From: Pseudorasbora parva
Taxonomy: Eukaryota; Chordata; Actinopteri; Cypriniformes; Gobionidae
Assembly (NCBI RefSeq): GCF_024679245.1
Contig: NC_090184.1
Location: 3,798,047-3,862,046 of the forward strand
Reading direction: 5' to 3'
DNA length: 64,000 nt
Shown here piece after piece: positions 44,218 through 56,900 of this stretch. Below the pieces are notes generated by a model, which did no database searches, had not been told where the DNA came from, and was given only the letters and a program-made list of their open reading frames with translations. How positions within the stretch are numbered: the first letter of the stretch is position 1; each line of letters begins with the position of its first letter. The position numbers and the translations under genes are program-made.

Positions 44218-45555
44218 GCTTTTAAAACATTAAAATATTAGTATTCCCTTACAGTAAATAAAAAAATATAGCCAGTTTTAAACTACCTATGAAATGCAAC
44301 GTTTAAATATTAATGCTATTACAATAATGAAAATGACACGTTTTTGGTGTGTTTATAATGTAATACATTTATCATAATGTAAACATTTTATTACATCATG
44401 AGCTTGAGCACCCGGACTGCCTCTTTGCCCCTTGATGCCCAAAGTGCCCTTTTTGTCAAGGCAAAAAAAAGAGGATAAAAACTAGTATATTTATATATAA
44501 TTAAAGGCCCTTTTGTGAAGGCCTGCCCAATCTAACTATTAGTAAAATTAAATAAATTTAACAATAAAATTAATCACATTATGATGACCTTTCACCCGAC
44601 GACCTCATTTCCTGTATGTGTAGCTTGTAGTTACGTTAGTTTGCTGTTTGAGGGAGGAGTTTCACGGGCGTACACACAGTCTTGTCTTTGTTATTTTACT
44701 AAAAACTATTTATACTTTAACCTATTATTTTTATTCCAGTATTTATTTAAAAAACACTGGTAAAGGCTTATACTGATTTTTCATCCTCTGAATTAGCCTA
44801 TATCTGTTTTTTATTATCATTAAAAATATAACGTTATAGAAATTCAGAACAGGTTTCAATCATGTTCATGTCAATAATGTTCATCACAGAGAAAAGTGTA
44901 CCTTTAATGATAATTAATCTGTATTTAATTTATTTGTGCAGTTCAGAAAGGTGTTACTATTACGTTTTCTGTCTAAAAGGCCACCGGTAAATAACATTTA
45001 TTATAATCGGTTTATATAACGAATGTTTTACGTTCACGTGTTTTTTTTTAAAGCCTAATAAATATTGAAATTGGTAGCTTTCATTTGCAATGTCATAATG
45101 TTTCATAGAGACATTAGCATCAGTGACACTGGCCTTCATTCATAAAAAGATGCCAATATAACACATATTTACAATATATTGTCTTTAAATTGTTTCTACA
45201 TTAATTTGGAGAGTAACTGAAATTATTACAATATCAAAATATTAAAAACGCCCATGTTTTTAAATCGTGATTTATCTTGATTAATTACAGAAAAAATTTG
45301 ATTAATTAGTTAATTCGTTTAAATCGATTCCCAGCACTAATTTTAATATGAAAAAAATATGTTTTTCTGTAACAGTAGTGTTTACAACAGCAAAATCACT
45401 ATAGCCTGTAAACTCAATAATATATCTCTGGAAATAAATGTATTATTAAAAATACTGATGTCAATATAAAATGAACCTGACCTAACATCAAAGTGCAGAG
45501 TACATGAGATATGGCCCTAGTAGATTTCAGGAAAAGGTATGAAAATACCCAGATT
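44218..45555. other. AT-rich sequence without recognised gene
   Basis: Scattered short frames only. The stretch 45240-45340 has ATTAATTACAG/GATTAATTAG motifs like the subterminal repeats of the hAT at 25822-27088. Confidence 0.4.
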
Positions 45556-45818
45556 ATGAATATGAAGGAGGGAGTTTTTATGCATGTTTATGACAACTGT
45601 CATTAAGTGTCATTCACTCAATTATGTCATTTTTAATGCAAAGATGACATTATGTGAGATGTCTTTGTTAGTGATAGGGACAAACTTTAACATTTAAAGT
45701 TGTCATAAAGACATCTCTCCATAATGTCATCTTTGCATTAAAAATGACAAAAATGATTGAGCGAATGACACTTAATGACAGTTGTCATAAACATGCATAA
45801 AAACTCCTTCATATTCAT
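45556..45818. repeat. Fold-back element, two arms of about 110 bp
   Basis: ATGAATATGAAGGAGGGAGT through GATGTCTTTG is repeated inverted up to ACTCCTTCATATTCAT, with a spacer of about 40 bp. The RNA or single strand could form a long hairpin. Confidence 0.9.
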
Positions 45819-46095
45819 GACGTGTCTGATGCACACCCCTTCAAGTAAAGTGTTACCGCTGGTTTTAATGTCTATAGTCTCAGATATACTCCAGCAGTAT
45901 CAGCAGCAAAGGCAGCAAACACACTAAAGGATTTATTTAGGAATTTAAAGCCGCACTTGGCTACTTTTGCTCTTGGGGTCCCCCTACAGTTTGGAAAAAA
46001 TAATGTCCTCCACTACTGTCGTAAGCTGTCCTCCTACAACAGGGGATGCCATCGCGCATGCATTTGTTGACATGACAACCCTGATAGCCCTGAAC

Positions 46096-46243
46096 TAGTG
46101 ATGCGCGGGTCGTCTCATAACCCGCGGACCCCGTATGTCTATTTAATGGTCGCGGGTGCGCGGCGGGGTGTAAAAACATATACAGTGGTGCGGTGCGGGC
46201 CAAATAACTTCATAAAAGCGTCCCGCGGGTTGGTGCAGCACTA
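46096..46243. mobile_element. Small GC-rich hAT-like MITE
   Basis: Ends TAGTGATGCGCGGGT and, inverted, TAGTGCTGCACCAACCCGCG. No clear target duplication. Confidence 0.5.
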
Positions 46244-48278
46244 ATAGTTCCCCAGAACACTGCAAGAGAAGTTCAGAGTTCTTCTGGCGGCGCGTGTGAA
46301 ATGTCTTCATCCCAGGTAACGTTACAGTCAGTGGCATATGTTTCAGCATGTCTTATGAATATAATTTCATGGGTTTTATTTTTTTCAAACGCCAAATAAT
46401 CGCGATGCTCACGTTTACAAGCCAGCGTCATTATAGTAGTCTATTGGTTACCGTTTTACAGAATCTATATGATACTTCAGTTCAATGTTTGAGTGGTAGC
46501 TCACCGTAACAAGCAGGACAGCATCGGTCGGGCACGCCTCCTTCAGCTCACGCCGACGAGCAAACGCTGGTCACATGTTGATCCTCATCCTGCCTTTAAT
46601 CCATCACTTTTTAGTTTCCTCTTATTGCTTTCCTCCAACAAAACCTTTTCTTTCTTATTTGTCTCTGCTGCTTCGGACACGACTATATTATCCGACGAAC
46701 AAAGTTGGGCTCGCACGTCCGAATGTAAGGAAGTGTGGGTGTTGGTGGAAGTGACGTATATGCCGTAAAGCAGTCGAATTTTGTAGTTCTTTTTGTTCTC
46801 GGGCTACTACCCGAAACCCGAAGTTTAAAAGTACGATTAAAAACGATACAGACCCCATCAGGCTATGGCAGCCGTGTCATTCAACCTATTGTAAGTCGAT
46901 TTATCATCACAAGAGTCTTAAAAAATATATTATGAAGGTTGAAAAGTTACCTAGTGCTGCTTTAAGATTAAAAGATTTTACCAGAAAAGGCTTTAGAAGT
47001 TAATGTTAAAAATCTTGTATAATATTGCTGTTTTTTTTTGCTTGTTTTTTATTTTTATTGCATAAATGTAACTCTTGTATATTTGTAATTCAGTTTTTGC
47101 CATGAAAATAGCCACAGATACTGACATGACGTTAAATAAAACTATTCAGTACTGTACGTAACGGGCCGCGTTGATTTTGAATAATGACCATGTCCTACCT
47201 ACAGTTTACTATAACAGCTGTTCTTTACTATTCTGTATAACAGAATCATAAGTATAACAGTTTCTAATCCCAGAGTTATTAAAAGGTGGAAAGATTTTTT
47301 TTTTTACTTTTACTTTTTTTTTTTACTTTTGACCTTTTAAAGGTTTCTTTTCAAAACTGCATCACAGCATTTGCTGCCATATCAATACAGAAACATCCGT
47401 ATTGAAACGCGTATCAGAAAGGAATGTGTGACAACAGGTGATATTTCCCATTCAAACACTCACTTTACATTATTTTGCGTCATATCAAAACGCCTTCAGT
47501 GTGAATTGTGTGTGTGTGTGTTTATGTTCAGCTAGCTGGCTGATGTTAGATTAACGCTTTAAAACGCCTTACCCTGGTAATAATGACAGTCTGTGTGTCT
47601 CAGATCAGTCACACCAGCTGGGAAAAGCGTCCATTGCTTTCGACTGTGTTTCATGTGAATGAAGGCGGGTTCTGTCAATAGGCTTGTTTGAGATGCGCCT
47701 TGCCTCGCCTGACACAACTTTCCTGCAGGTCTTAGTGGGCGTCGCCATGACACTCGATACTTCCGGTTGACGGTACCTCAGTTCCGATTTAGCTCACATA
47801 ACAGTTATGCTGCGTTCACACCAGACGCGAGTGATGCGAATAAATAGCGCTATTCGCGCGAACTTGGACGCGTAAACATTTTGAATCCATTCGCTTCATT
47901 CACTACACAACAGACGCGAATTTGCATCATGCCAGCGGCAGTTGTCAGAGGAACGAGTTAAGGCTGCTTCGCCGGGGTTAATGAGCGCTGAGGGCCTGGG
48001 TCTCACACCTTCGAAACCTTGCTTCCATAAACCATGATGCAACATAAACGGACCCGTTTGACAAGTTGCCTAGCACCCTACGCACTCCATTCAATGCCCA
48101 ACAAACTTCAAATAAATTCAAGAATTGTGATGCAGAAGTAATATTTATATTTTAATATTTGTAATTGTTGAAATCATGTCAGACATTGTCAGTAGAGTTT
48201 ATTTTTGTTTTCAATAATTTACAGATTTAATGTGTAACAAAGACCGCTCTAACAACCTAACATTACCTTCCAAATAGA
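46244..48278. other. Sequence without recognised gene
   Basis: Several frames of 60-90 codons (e.g. 46493-46768) match nothing I know. GCTGCGTTCACACCAGACGC at 47811 is a common fish repeat motif. Confidence 0.4.
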
Positions 48279-48500
48279 GACCTGCACTCCTGCGGGACCC
48301 AGCACAAACCTAGTGCGGCACAGGATAATATTTAATGGGTGAATGCGGATGCGGGTGGCAAGATATTATTGTGTGCCTGTCGCGGGAAAATACAATTATT
48401 TTGCGGGACTCCCGCAAAGTGGAAATATCTAACAAAATAAATAACTAGAAACAAATATACCTTTATTTATAATAAAATAAAAACGATTTACAGGCGCATG
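48279..48500. mobile_element. Element fragment related to 31195-31440
   Basis: GAGACCTGCACTCCTGCGGG and AAAACGATTTACAGG shared with the other copy. Confidence 0.45.
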
Positions 48501-48653
48501 GACGGAAGGTAACTCGTGGATCATAGGAACAGCCAAGCCTACCACACAGTGGCAAAATGTGTGCACCGCATAGCTCTGGTGAATCAGAGTTCAGGAAAGG
48601 CGAGACTAGGCTGCAGCGAGGAGAGAAGTGAAAAAAAGTGCAGGCAAGCCGGA

Positions 48654-49434
48654 CCATAGATATCCATAATAAGGGCTAGAGATCTTATGGCGGAGTCACC
48701 ATCGTCATCACTGGCGGCCATCTTGTCACAGGCAGGCTCTGATGTAAGGTGAGTGATCTGTACGAACATAAATACTCTTATCTCGCTGAAATCTTGACGG
48801 ATTTACAAATGGTTTGGTTTCTTACAAACGAAACGTTATTAACATGGCTACAAATCTGGATGCGTTAACACGTTAAAATTGCAGCTTTTCGTTTCGATAA
48901 ACGACTTAATCGTGCAGCTTGTGTATCACGGCTAACTTAAATGCACGTTATCAAGGGGGCTGAGACCACAATCGTGGTCTGCTTTAACACGTTGAAATGG
49001 CAGCTTTTCGTTTCGATAAACGACTTAATCGACTTAAACGACTTAAAAGCAAGCTGCAATTTCAACGTGTTATATATAGCTAGCTCTGGAAAAAAAATTC
49101 TGAGAAATATATATAATTTCTCATGTTGCCATTCGGTACACAGTTTTAGTAGCCTATATATTGATTTAACATAAATACCTTGTACAATAATTACAATTAT
49201 TCATAAGTATGTAGTGTCATAACTACATCGCTGACATTTATAACAAACGAAACAGTTTGAAAATCGGTTGAAAATTGAGCATGTAATGGTTATTTAAAAG
49301 TATGTGCACCATTAAAACACACTGTTACGAGTGAGCGAGCTGCCTGTGACAAGATGGCCGCCAGTTGCGGACGGCGACCCCCATTGGCCAACAGCGCCCA
49401 CGAGACATCTAGCCTTTATTATGGATATCTATGG
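48654..49434. mobile_element. DNA element with CCATAGATATCCATAATAA ends
   Basis: Terminal repeats of about 27 bp and an inner inverted pair (GGCGGCCATCTTGTCACAGG and its inverse). A segment (GCAGCTTTTCGTTTCGATAA) occurs twice near 48880 and 48990. Confidence 0.65.
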
Positions 49435-49766
49435 CCTGTAGCACGATGACGTACTGGATCAGATCCAACACGTACTGGTGACGTACTGATTCTTTACAGA
49501 TCGTGTTGCATTGTACCTTGAGGATTAAAATTACAGAGAAATTTGACTAATTTTCCTTCCACTCAACAGCAGAATATATTACAAGTTTAACTGTTTTTCA
49601 TCCATGTACAACTAAACTAGGATAATGTAAGCATCACATTTATGAAAAGATGATTTATTCATCAATAATTACTTAATATCTACTATTTATCAGTACTACA
49701 ACTACACAGTTTAGAACATCATCTATGTACAATAGGGATCATACAGGTCACTTAAGACTAGCGCAT

Positions 49767-50066
49767 AATGCTTCAGGAATGGTTTGGGGAGCACAACAAC
49801 AAGTTTGAGATGTTGACTCGGCCTTAGATTGAATTCCCCAGATCTCAATCCAATCGAGCACCTGTGGGATGTGCTGAACAAACAAGCCCGATCAATGGAG
49901 GCCCCACATTGTAACTTACAGGATCTGCTGCTAACATCTTGGTGCTACAGCACACCTTCAGGGGACTAGTGGAGTCCATCACTCGTCAGGTCAGGGGAGC
50001 AAAAGGAGGACCAACACAATATTAGGAAGGTGGTCTTAATGTTATGCCTGATTGGTGTGTGTATAT
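49767..50066 (+). mobile_element. Tc1-like 3' fragment
   Basis: Starts ATGCTTCAGGAATGGTTTGG and contains CAATCGAGCACCTGTGGGAT, the PIEHLWD-type region of the transposase. No 5' part. Confidence 0.7.
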
Positions 50067-50558
50067 ATATATATTTAATAATTGAATAAAAGAGATACAT
50101 CTGAAAGGTAAAATTGTTCTATGACTTATATACGGGCATATGAATATTTACTTATACAAGTTTGGAACAACTTGATGTTGAGTAAATAACATTTTCATTT
50201 TTGGATGAACTGTCCCTTAAATGCAACAAAAATCATTTAAGTTGTCCCAACACAAATTAATAAAGCAAACTTCCTTTCTTTAAGTGGATTGAACACTTAA
50301 CAGTGAAATTAAGTTAGGATCAAATGTAGCCTGTAGAAAATGTGTTGGTTTAGCTCATTTTAAATCATTAATAAACAAGCAATTTGTTTCTCAGTATAGC
50401 TTTTGTCTAATTTTAGTACTTCACCTTAAATTAAGATCATATGAAAAATGATGCCTTGGAAATTAGCTGAAATATAAGTTGATCTTTAATATATTCAGGT
50501 GACAAAAAAGACAGAAGAAAAAGAGTCAGAGGAAAAGAAAAAAAAATCAAACCTTCAT

Positions 50559-50564
50559 TTTATT
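50559..50564 (-). terminator. Polyadenylation signal AATAAA, right TGOLN2-like copy
   Basis: Same position relative to the candidate exon 4 as in the left copy, with a U-rich tract after it. Confidence 0.55.
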
Positions 50565-50931
50565 CAATATTCAATTTTCTTTTCAGTGTAGAAATAATAT
50601 CACTCATGAAAAGATTGCAATAGTGGTAAAAGACAGACCACAGCAAATAGGCAAGTTAAACCCGTCATATTTGATACCCACATAATTCAAAATAGCTTTT
50701 TCATATTTCAAGAAAACCCGTTATGCAAAGCCACCGGTTAAACGTCAGATCACAGGCCGAACAGAGAATACAGCGGGAATCACAGTAGGCACAACCAGAG
50801 TCTAAAACATGACACCCAATAAAAGATGTCCAGCTCCCATTGTTAGGATCAAGGGGTGTATGAGTTCATCAAACATCCTTCGGTTGCTCATTTCTGAGCA
50901 TCGTCAGCATTTGGCACAGGAATCCCATCAG

Positions 50932-50967
50932 TTACTTACATGGGTTATTAATATGAATCAGTGACTG
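50932..50967 (-). CDS. Candidate last coding exon of the right TGOLN2-like gene
   Basis: Identical to 2249-2214 on the minus strand: CAG acceptor, 11 codons, TAA. About 11.6 kb from exon 3. Confidence 0.42.
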   Translation of the reverse strand, partial: QSLIHINNPCK

Positions 50968-53900
50968 CTGAAAAAGAACAGCGTAACACAGAACCGATGG
51001 TGGGTTTGATGGATGGAAAGAGCAGCTTGTCAGAATCAGGGCTGTTGTATTTTAAAGGGACGGTTTGAGAGTTTTTGGACTGTGGGGTTGCATTATAAAG
51101 GTATAAAATCTGTCTTTGTTTGCTTTTAACAAATAAAATAAAATTATATATATAAATATATATATAAACCTACATACATATTATATACATTACTATTTGT
51201 AATGTTTTTGAAAGAAGTTTCTTCTGCTCATCAAGCCTGCATTTATTTGATCAAAAATACAGAAAAAATATTGCGATATATTATTACAATTTAAAATAAT
51301 TGGTTTTCAATTTATTATACTTTAAATGATCATTTATTTCTGTGACCAAAGCTGAATGTTCAGGATGGTTCCTCCAGTCTTCAGTGATCATGATCCTTCA
51401 GAAATCATCCTCAGATGAGGATTCATTATGAGTGTTGGAAACAGTTCTGATGATTAATATTTTTTTTTATAACTTGTGATTCTTTTTTATAATACTTTGA
51501 TGAATAAAAAGTAAAAAAAAAAAAAAAAGAAGCAAATGTTTTAAAAATAGAAATCTTTTGTATCAACAATATACACTACTGGTCAGTCATTTGGGGTCAG
51601 TCTTTTTTTTTTTTTTTTTTTGAAATAAATCAATAATTTTATTCAGCAAGGATGTGTTAAATTGATAAAAATTGATAGTAAAGGAGATTTATATTATTTG
51701 AAAATGTTTTTATTTTGAATATTTTTTTTAATATTTATTTTATTCATCAAATATATTCGGCAGCAGAACGGTTTCTAACACTCATAATGAATTCTCATAG
51801 GATGATTTCTGAAGGATCATGATCACTGAAGACTGGAGGAACCATCCTGAACATTCAGCTTTGATCACAGAAATAAATGATAAAATTGAAACCTCTGTAT
51901 TTTTGATCAAATAAACGCAGGCTTGATGAGCAGAAGAAACTTCTTTCAAAAACATTACAAATAGTAATGTGTCCAAACTTTTGGCCTGTAGTGTATGTAT
52001 ATGTATATATATATTTGTTGAGGGACTGAAAAGGGCCAGAGTGAATCTGAACTGAATGGCCAGAAGAAAATATATATATGATTTATACATCTGTAGTCTA
52101 TGCTAAACTCTAATACTATGATAGAAAGTGCAACTCACATGCCATATAAACAATCAAAAATCAATCCGTTTCCCACAAAACATCAACATATACTTTAAAA
52201 AATATACATAATTGTCTCCTGTATTACACAATTCGTCCAGGAATAAAAAAGAAAACGAGGAAACTCTACGACGGCTCGGTAATTAAATGGAAACAGAGGC
52301 CACAGAATCAACCGACATCCAGCGGGACAGTGAACGTTATTTCTTTATCTGTGACACTGAATGAATGAAGTAATCTCAGACCTAACATTCCTGACGTGCT
52401 ATGAGCGGATGAGGAGACGACATCCATGTCTTTTAGTGAGCGTCCCGTACAGCGAATATGAGTGTTAATATATGCCGCACACTGAAGATTTCAAGTTTCA
52501 AGATCACAGTTCAAATGTTTCGATTCATCCTCTTCTGACTCGTCTGGATGATTTTCTCACTGGAAAACAGAAGACAAAAAGACAGAACAATTTCATTTTA
52601 CAATGCAAGAAAATCACAATTTGCAACAGATGTTTTCTGTATTCTTTCATTAACTCTGGTCAGTTATATAAGCAAAGTCAGATGGTTGTACTTATGATTG
52701 CATTTAAATCATATAACGTGCTGCAGTTTAGCCTGACAAGTCAGATCCACATCAAGATGAAGGTTGTGTCTGAGAGCACACCATTGACAGCTCAAGCCGA
52801 GAGGCGGATAAACGGTTGTCTTTCAGAGTCCCTCTGCACGTGATAGGATAGCGCTACACCAACCAGAGCAGTGAAGAAGTTGAAGCGGAGCTAGTTAAAA
52901 GATTAAACTTTCGCCGTATCCGGTCAAAAAAACTCCTAACACATCTTCCCTTCTTAAAAATGACTTCAGTCCAATGACTCCAGAGTCGATTCGAGAGACC
53001 GCCGTTCTCCAGCTTCTTTGTTTTACAAGTAGCAGAACCGCCACAACTCAGCCATCATTATGTTAAGCCCCGCCCACAGACTCTATACATGATGTGATTG
53101 GCCTGACCAGAGTTTGGTTTTTCCAGCTCGCAAGCTAACGGAGAGTTGCTAGACGCCCTGACTGGAAATTACATTTGCTTTCACTAGGGAGCGTCCAGAT
53201 TTCTAGGCTAGTTGCAGTTCATAATTATGTTACATTCTGCTTTTTACTTACTTGCCATAGCCGAGTTAAAGGTGCAGTATGTAACTTTTCTGTCCATTAC
53301 AGATCGCCTATTCAAAACAAAGGTGTAGTTTGATGACACCAAGTTTGAGCTCAGAGTCTTGGGACGTGTGTTCTTCACCTCACAGCCGGTGGGAAAGAAT
53401 CGGGATAGGACTCGAGCAGAACTCATGTTCATGATGTGATTATTAACGTTACTGTAGTGTGAAGCAGAGCAGGACCGAGTGTTGAGGAGCTGAATGATCT
53501 ATGATCGCGGCGGTATTTTGCCATTCTTCGATGGAAGTAATGGCGCTGGGGAACACTAGATGAGATTCGTCTGATATGAGGTAAAAAAAATAACACAAAT
53601 ACTGTTGTGTTTCTCACAGAAAGCGATCGTTTCGTGTTTTAAGACACCAATGTGTCTCCACAAGCCACAGGGTTTAATATGGATTCGTATGCCTGTGTGT
53701 TTTTTACACCCCATGTATTATACGAGCAACGGTTGAGTTAAAAATCTTCATTTGTGTTCTCCTGAGGAAACAAACACACCTAAATCTCGGACGCCCTGGG
53801 GGTCAGCAGATCAACATCACAGGCTCCTTTTTGGGTGAACTATCCCTTTAAGTCTATAGGAACCTAATGTTTATTAAAGTAACATCGCCATCTACTGGCC

Positions 53901-56900
53901 TGGCAGCTGAATACAGAGATTTAGTCGTTATTTCTTTTGTAACAAAGGAATGACATTAAAAAAAGGATTTGGGGATTTAAAGTTTCAATTCACCCTTTGC
54001 CGGGATCTGACCAATCATAATCCACCATTTTTGTCCGACAAAGCATCAAGCAAGTTCGTAGATTAATGTCGCTGGACTTAAACTTGAGAAACGGCGTGTA
54101 CTGAGTCTGACGTCATTCCTTCTGAAGCTCATTCATGTTTATTTGATACTATAAATGAACTAGAAGGAAGAGATTATGGGTTCACGAGCAGCTTTAACTG
54201 AGGCGCTACAGTGACCTGTAAACACACATTAAAGAGCCACAACACACATTTATTGTTTACATTTCTTTAAAAATTGACAATTTTAGAGTTGAGACTTTGT
54301 TTTTAATATTATAAATAACCTGCTCTGTCCTGTCTGTCAGTATCCTCTTTGCTCTGCGATGTGTTTTTCACTGTGTAAGAACGTGTGTGTGTGTTTGTGT
54401 GTGTGTGGCTTGTTGGACATAGCAACAGTAACTAAAGGGGGCGGGTCTTTGCGAACGGTCTGTCAAGGAGTCACTGTTAATTTTGTTGATTTAACAAACA
54501 AATAAAATAAAAAAACATGTTAGTATTGTTTGTATCACAGTTCAATTCTTTCTTTTATGACACATTCAATGTTAAATAAAAATACTATAATTTTCAGCAG
54601 TTTTGAAATGATGACAGTGAATATTGCCTCATATTTATTGAAAATGTCCAACAAGTCATGGGGAAAAATAACGTTCTTAATTTCATATTAAATAAATAGC
54701 ACTATATGAAAATAAGTATCTAACAATGAAGATACATCTCTCCATGATATTTGTGTATTATTAAGAGTTTTTTTTTTTACTTCATTTTTGCTATTTCACA
54801 CCAAAGGTACAGTTTACGGTACAGTTTCTGTGAAAATCTGTGAAACTGATAAAGATAGTGACCCCTTAAATTCTCTAAAACATCAGACTTCACACTACAT
54901 ACATACATTTATTTATTCTTCAATATGGTGTTTTACAACAACAACAACAAAAAAACATTTTAACCCCACACACATACACATACACACACACACACACACC
55001 TCTAATACCCAATACTGAATTTAACCATAGAAAGAAGTGTCAAAAAACAAGGTAAACACTCTTCATTATATCATATATCCAGTGGGAGCCTAGATAAGAT
55101 GATTTTCCTCGTTCTTCACAGAAACTCATTCAACCTCCTACAGGGAGAGGAAAGATTGCAGAAAGACTAAACTGTTAAACATATGACAACCAGCATCTGG
55201 TTATGGTAACTATTGACGTGTTGCTCACGCTATAACACTGCCTATTATCTAACAATGAACATCTCTGAACTCTTTCCCCGTCAGCGTTTTTAGAATAAAA
55301 AGTTGCCAGCCACCGCCAGGGTTTTTGACAATTTTCACAAAAATGTAATAGCCCATAGAATATTTTGTTTAATGAATATCTGTGCAATACATCAAAATAA
55401 AGAGCTGACCCTCTTCTTTTAAACACAACAACCTGTTTTATTCTAGCTTCATGCATTCCTTTTTTATGAACACTTGAATATGGGTAAGTTTCATAAAAAA
55501 ACCAACATTTTGAACGAAAATCCCGTTTTTGTAAAAGTTTCCAGATCAGATTCAGGGATGTTCTTTAACTGTAATGCACTACAGAAAATACCAGTACTGA
55601 CTAGATTCCTGAGAGGTCAACTAATGCGTTAAAATTAGGTTTTACAACAAAAAAGGCAGTCATTTCGCCAATTTACCAACGAGTGTGCTTGAGGAACTGA
55701 ACAGAATGCGGTTGAAACTATGGGTCGCCTCACGACACGCGGCTCTTCTGCATTCTTCTCTGGAAGTCTAAGTGTTGCAAATCATTTCCAACAGCTCTGA
55801 ACACACACACATTACGAGCAGGGCCGTACCCACCATTGAGGTCCCCGAGGTCCGGACCTCGGTAATTCTCCGAGGTGTACATAATAGAAGTTGCAAACTA
55901 ATAGCCTATTAAGGCGGCGTGTACAAACAGGTGTTCTCGCCTCACGTATGTTTCAATTGTTTCCAATGGATGCGCCGCACTTTTCAATAGCGCCAAAAGC
56001 TGGCAGGTTTTGTCCATTTTTACGCGTTGAGCACCCAGAGTTCAACTTTGGGTGAACATCAATGTCCAATCACAGTGGAGGAGAGGCGGGACAAATGCCA
56101 CAACCACCAACCGGCACTTCGAACAACGACTGATGTTTGACATCACAACACCGCGAGAGCGCTTAATAATCAGGGATGCAAACTAATAACGACCTGATTT
56201 TCTTGGAAGCCTTCAGTAAATTTACATTTACAACTTTGTTTTTACCGATACAGACGAAAATGAAAAGACTGCTTCAAACAAAGCTCAGCTTTGAAAAGAG
56301 AAGAGATACAGGGCAAGAGAAGGAGACTGGGGAAAAAAGAAAGAGAGAAGATGATGGAGATGAGACAGAAAGAGCAGGTAGCCCACTGTGCTCAGAACAG
56401 AAAAAGCATTCGCCTACAATATATTCCTACACATAACGTGATCATTGTCTGTGAAATCCAGCTAAAGTCTCATCATCTAATATTGAGATTAGGAGCATCA
56501 CATTTTGATTTCACTCATTGGTTATATTTTCACATTGATTTCTATCTTTGGCATGATCTTACTCATTCAGCATTAAATATATCAAGGTTATACGTTCAAA
56601 TAATGTTCTTTACATAATGTAAATCACAAAAATTAACTTTAGCTAGGTTTTCAAAGACGGATTCACACATATGTCGTCTTTGGCTCAATTTAACAACAAA
56701 ACTGATTTTCTGATTTTCTAATTTGGAGTCTATTTTTTTTTTGCAACATTTAACCAGATTCTCATTTATAAAAAATCTGTAGTCTTCTTAAAATAATTTA
56801 TCCTGCACACTGACGTGGTTTTAAAGCAGTTAGCTGATTCTTTGATTTTCTTATGTCTTAAAATGCATATGTAAAGGAGGGAAATGTTTTTTTTTCAAAC

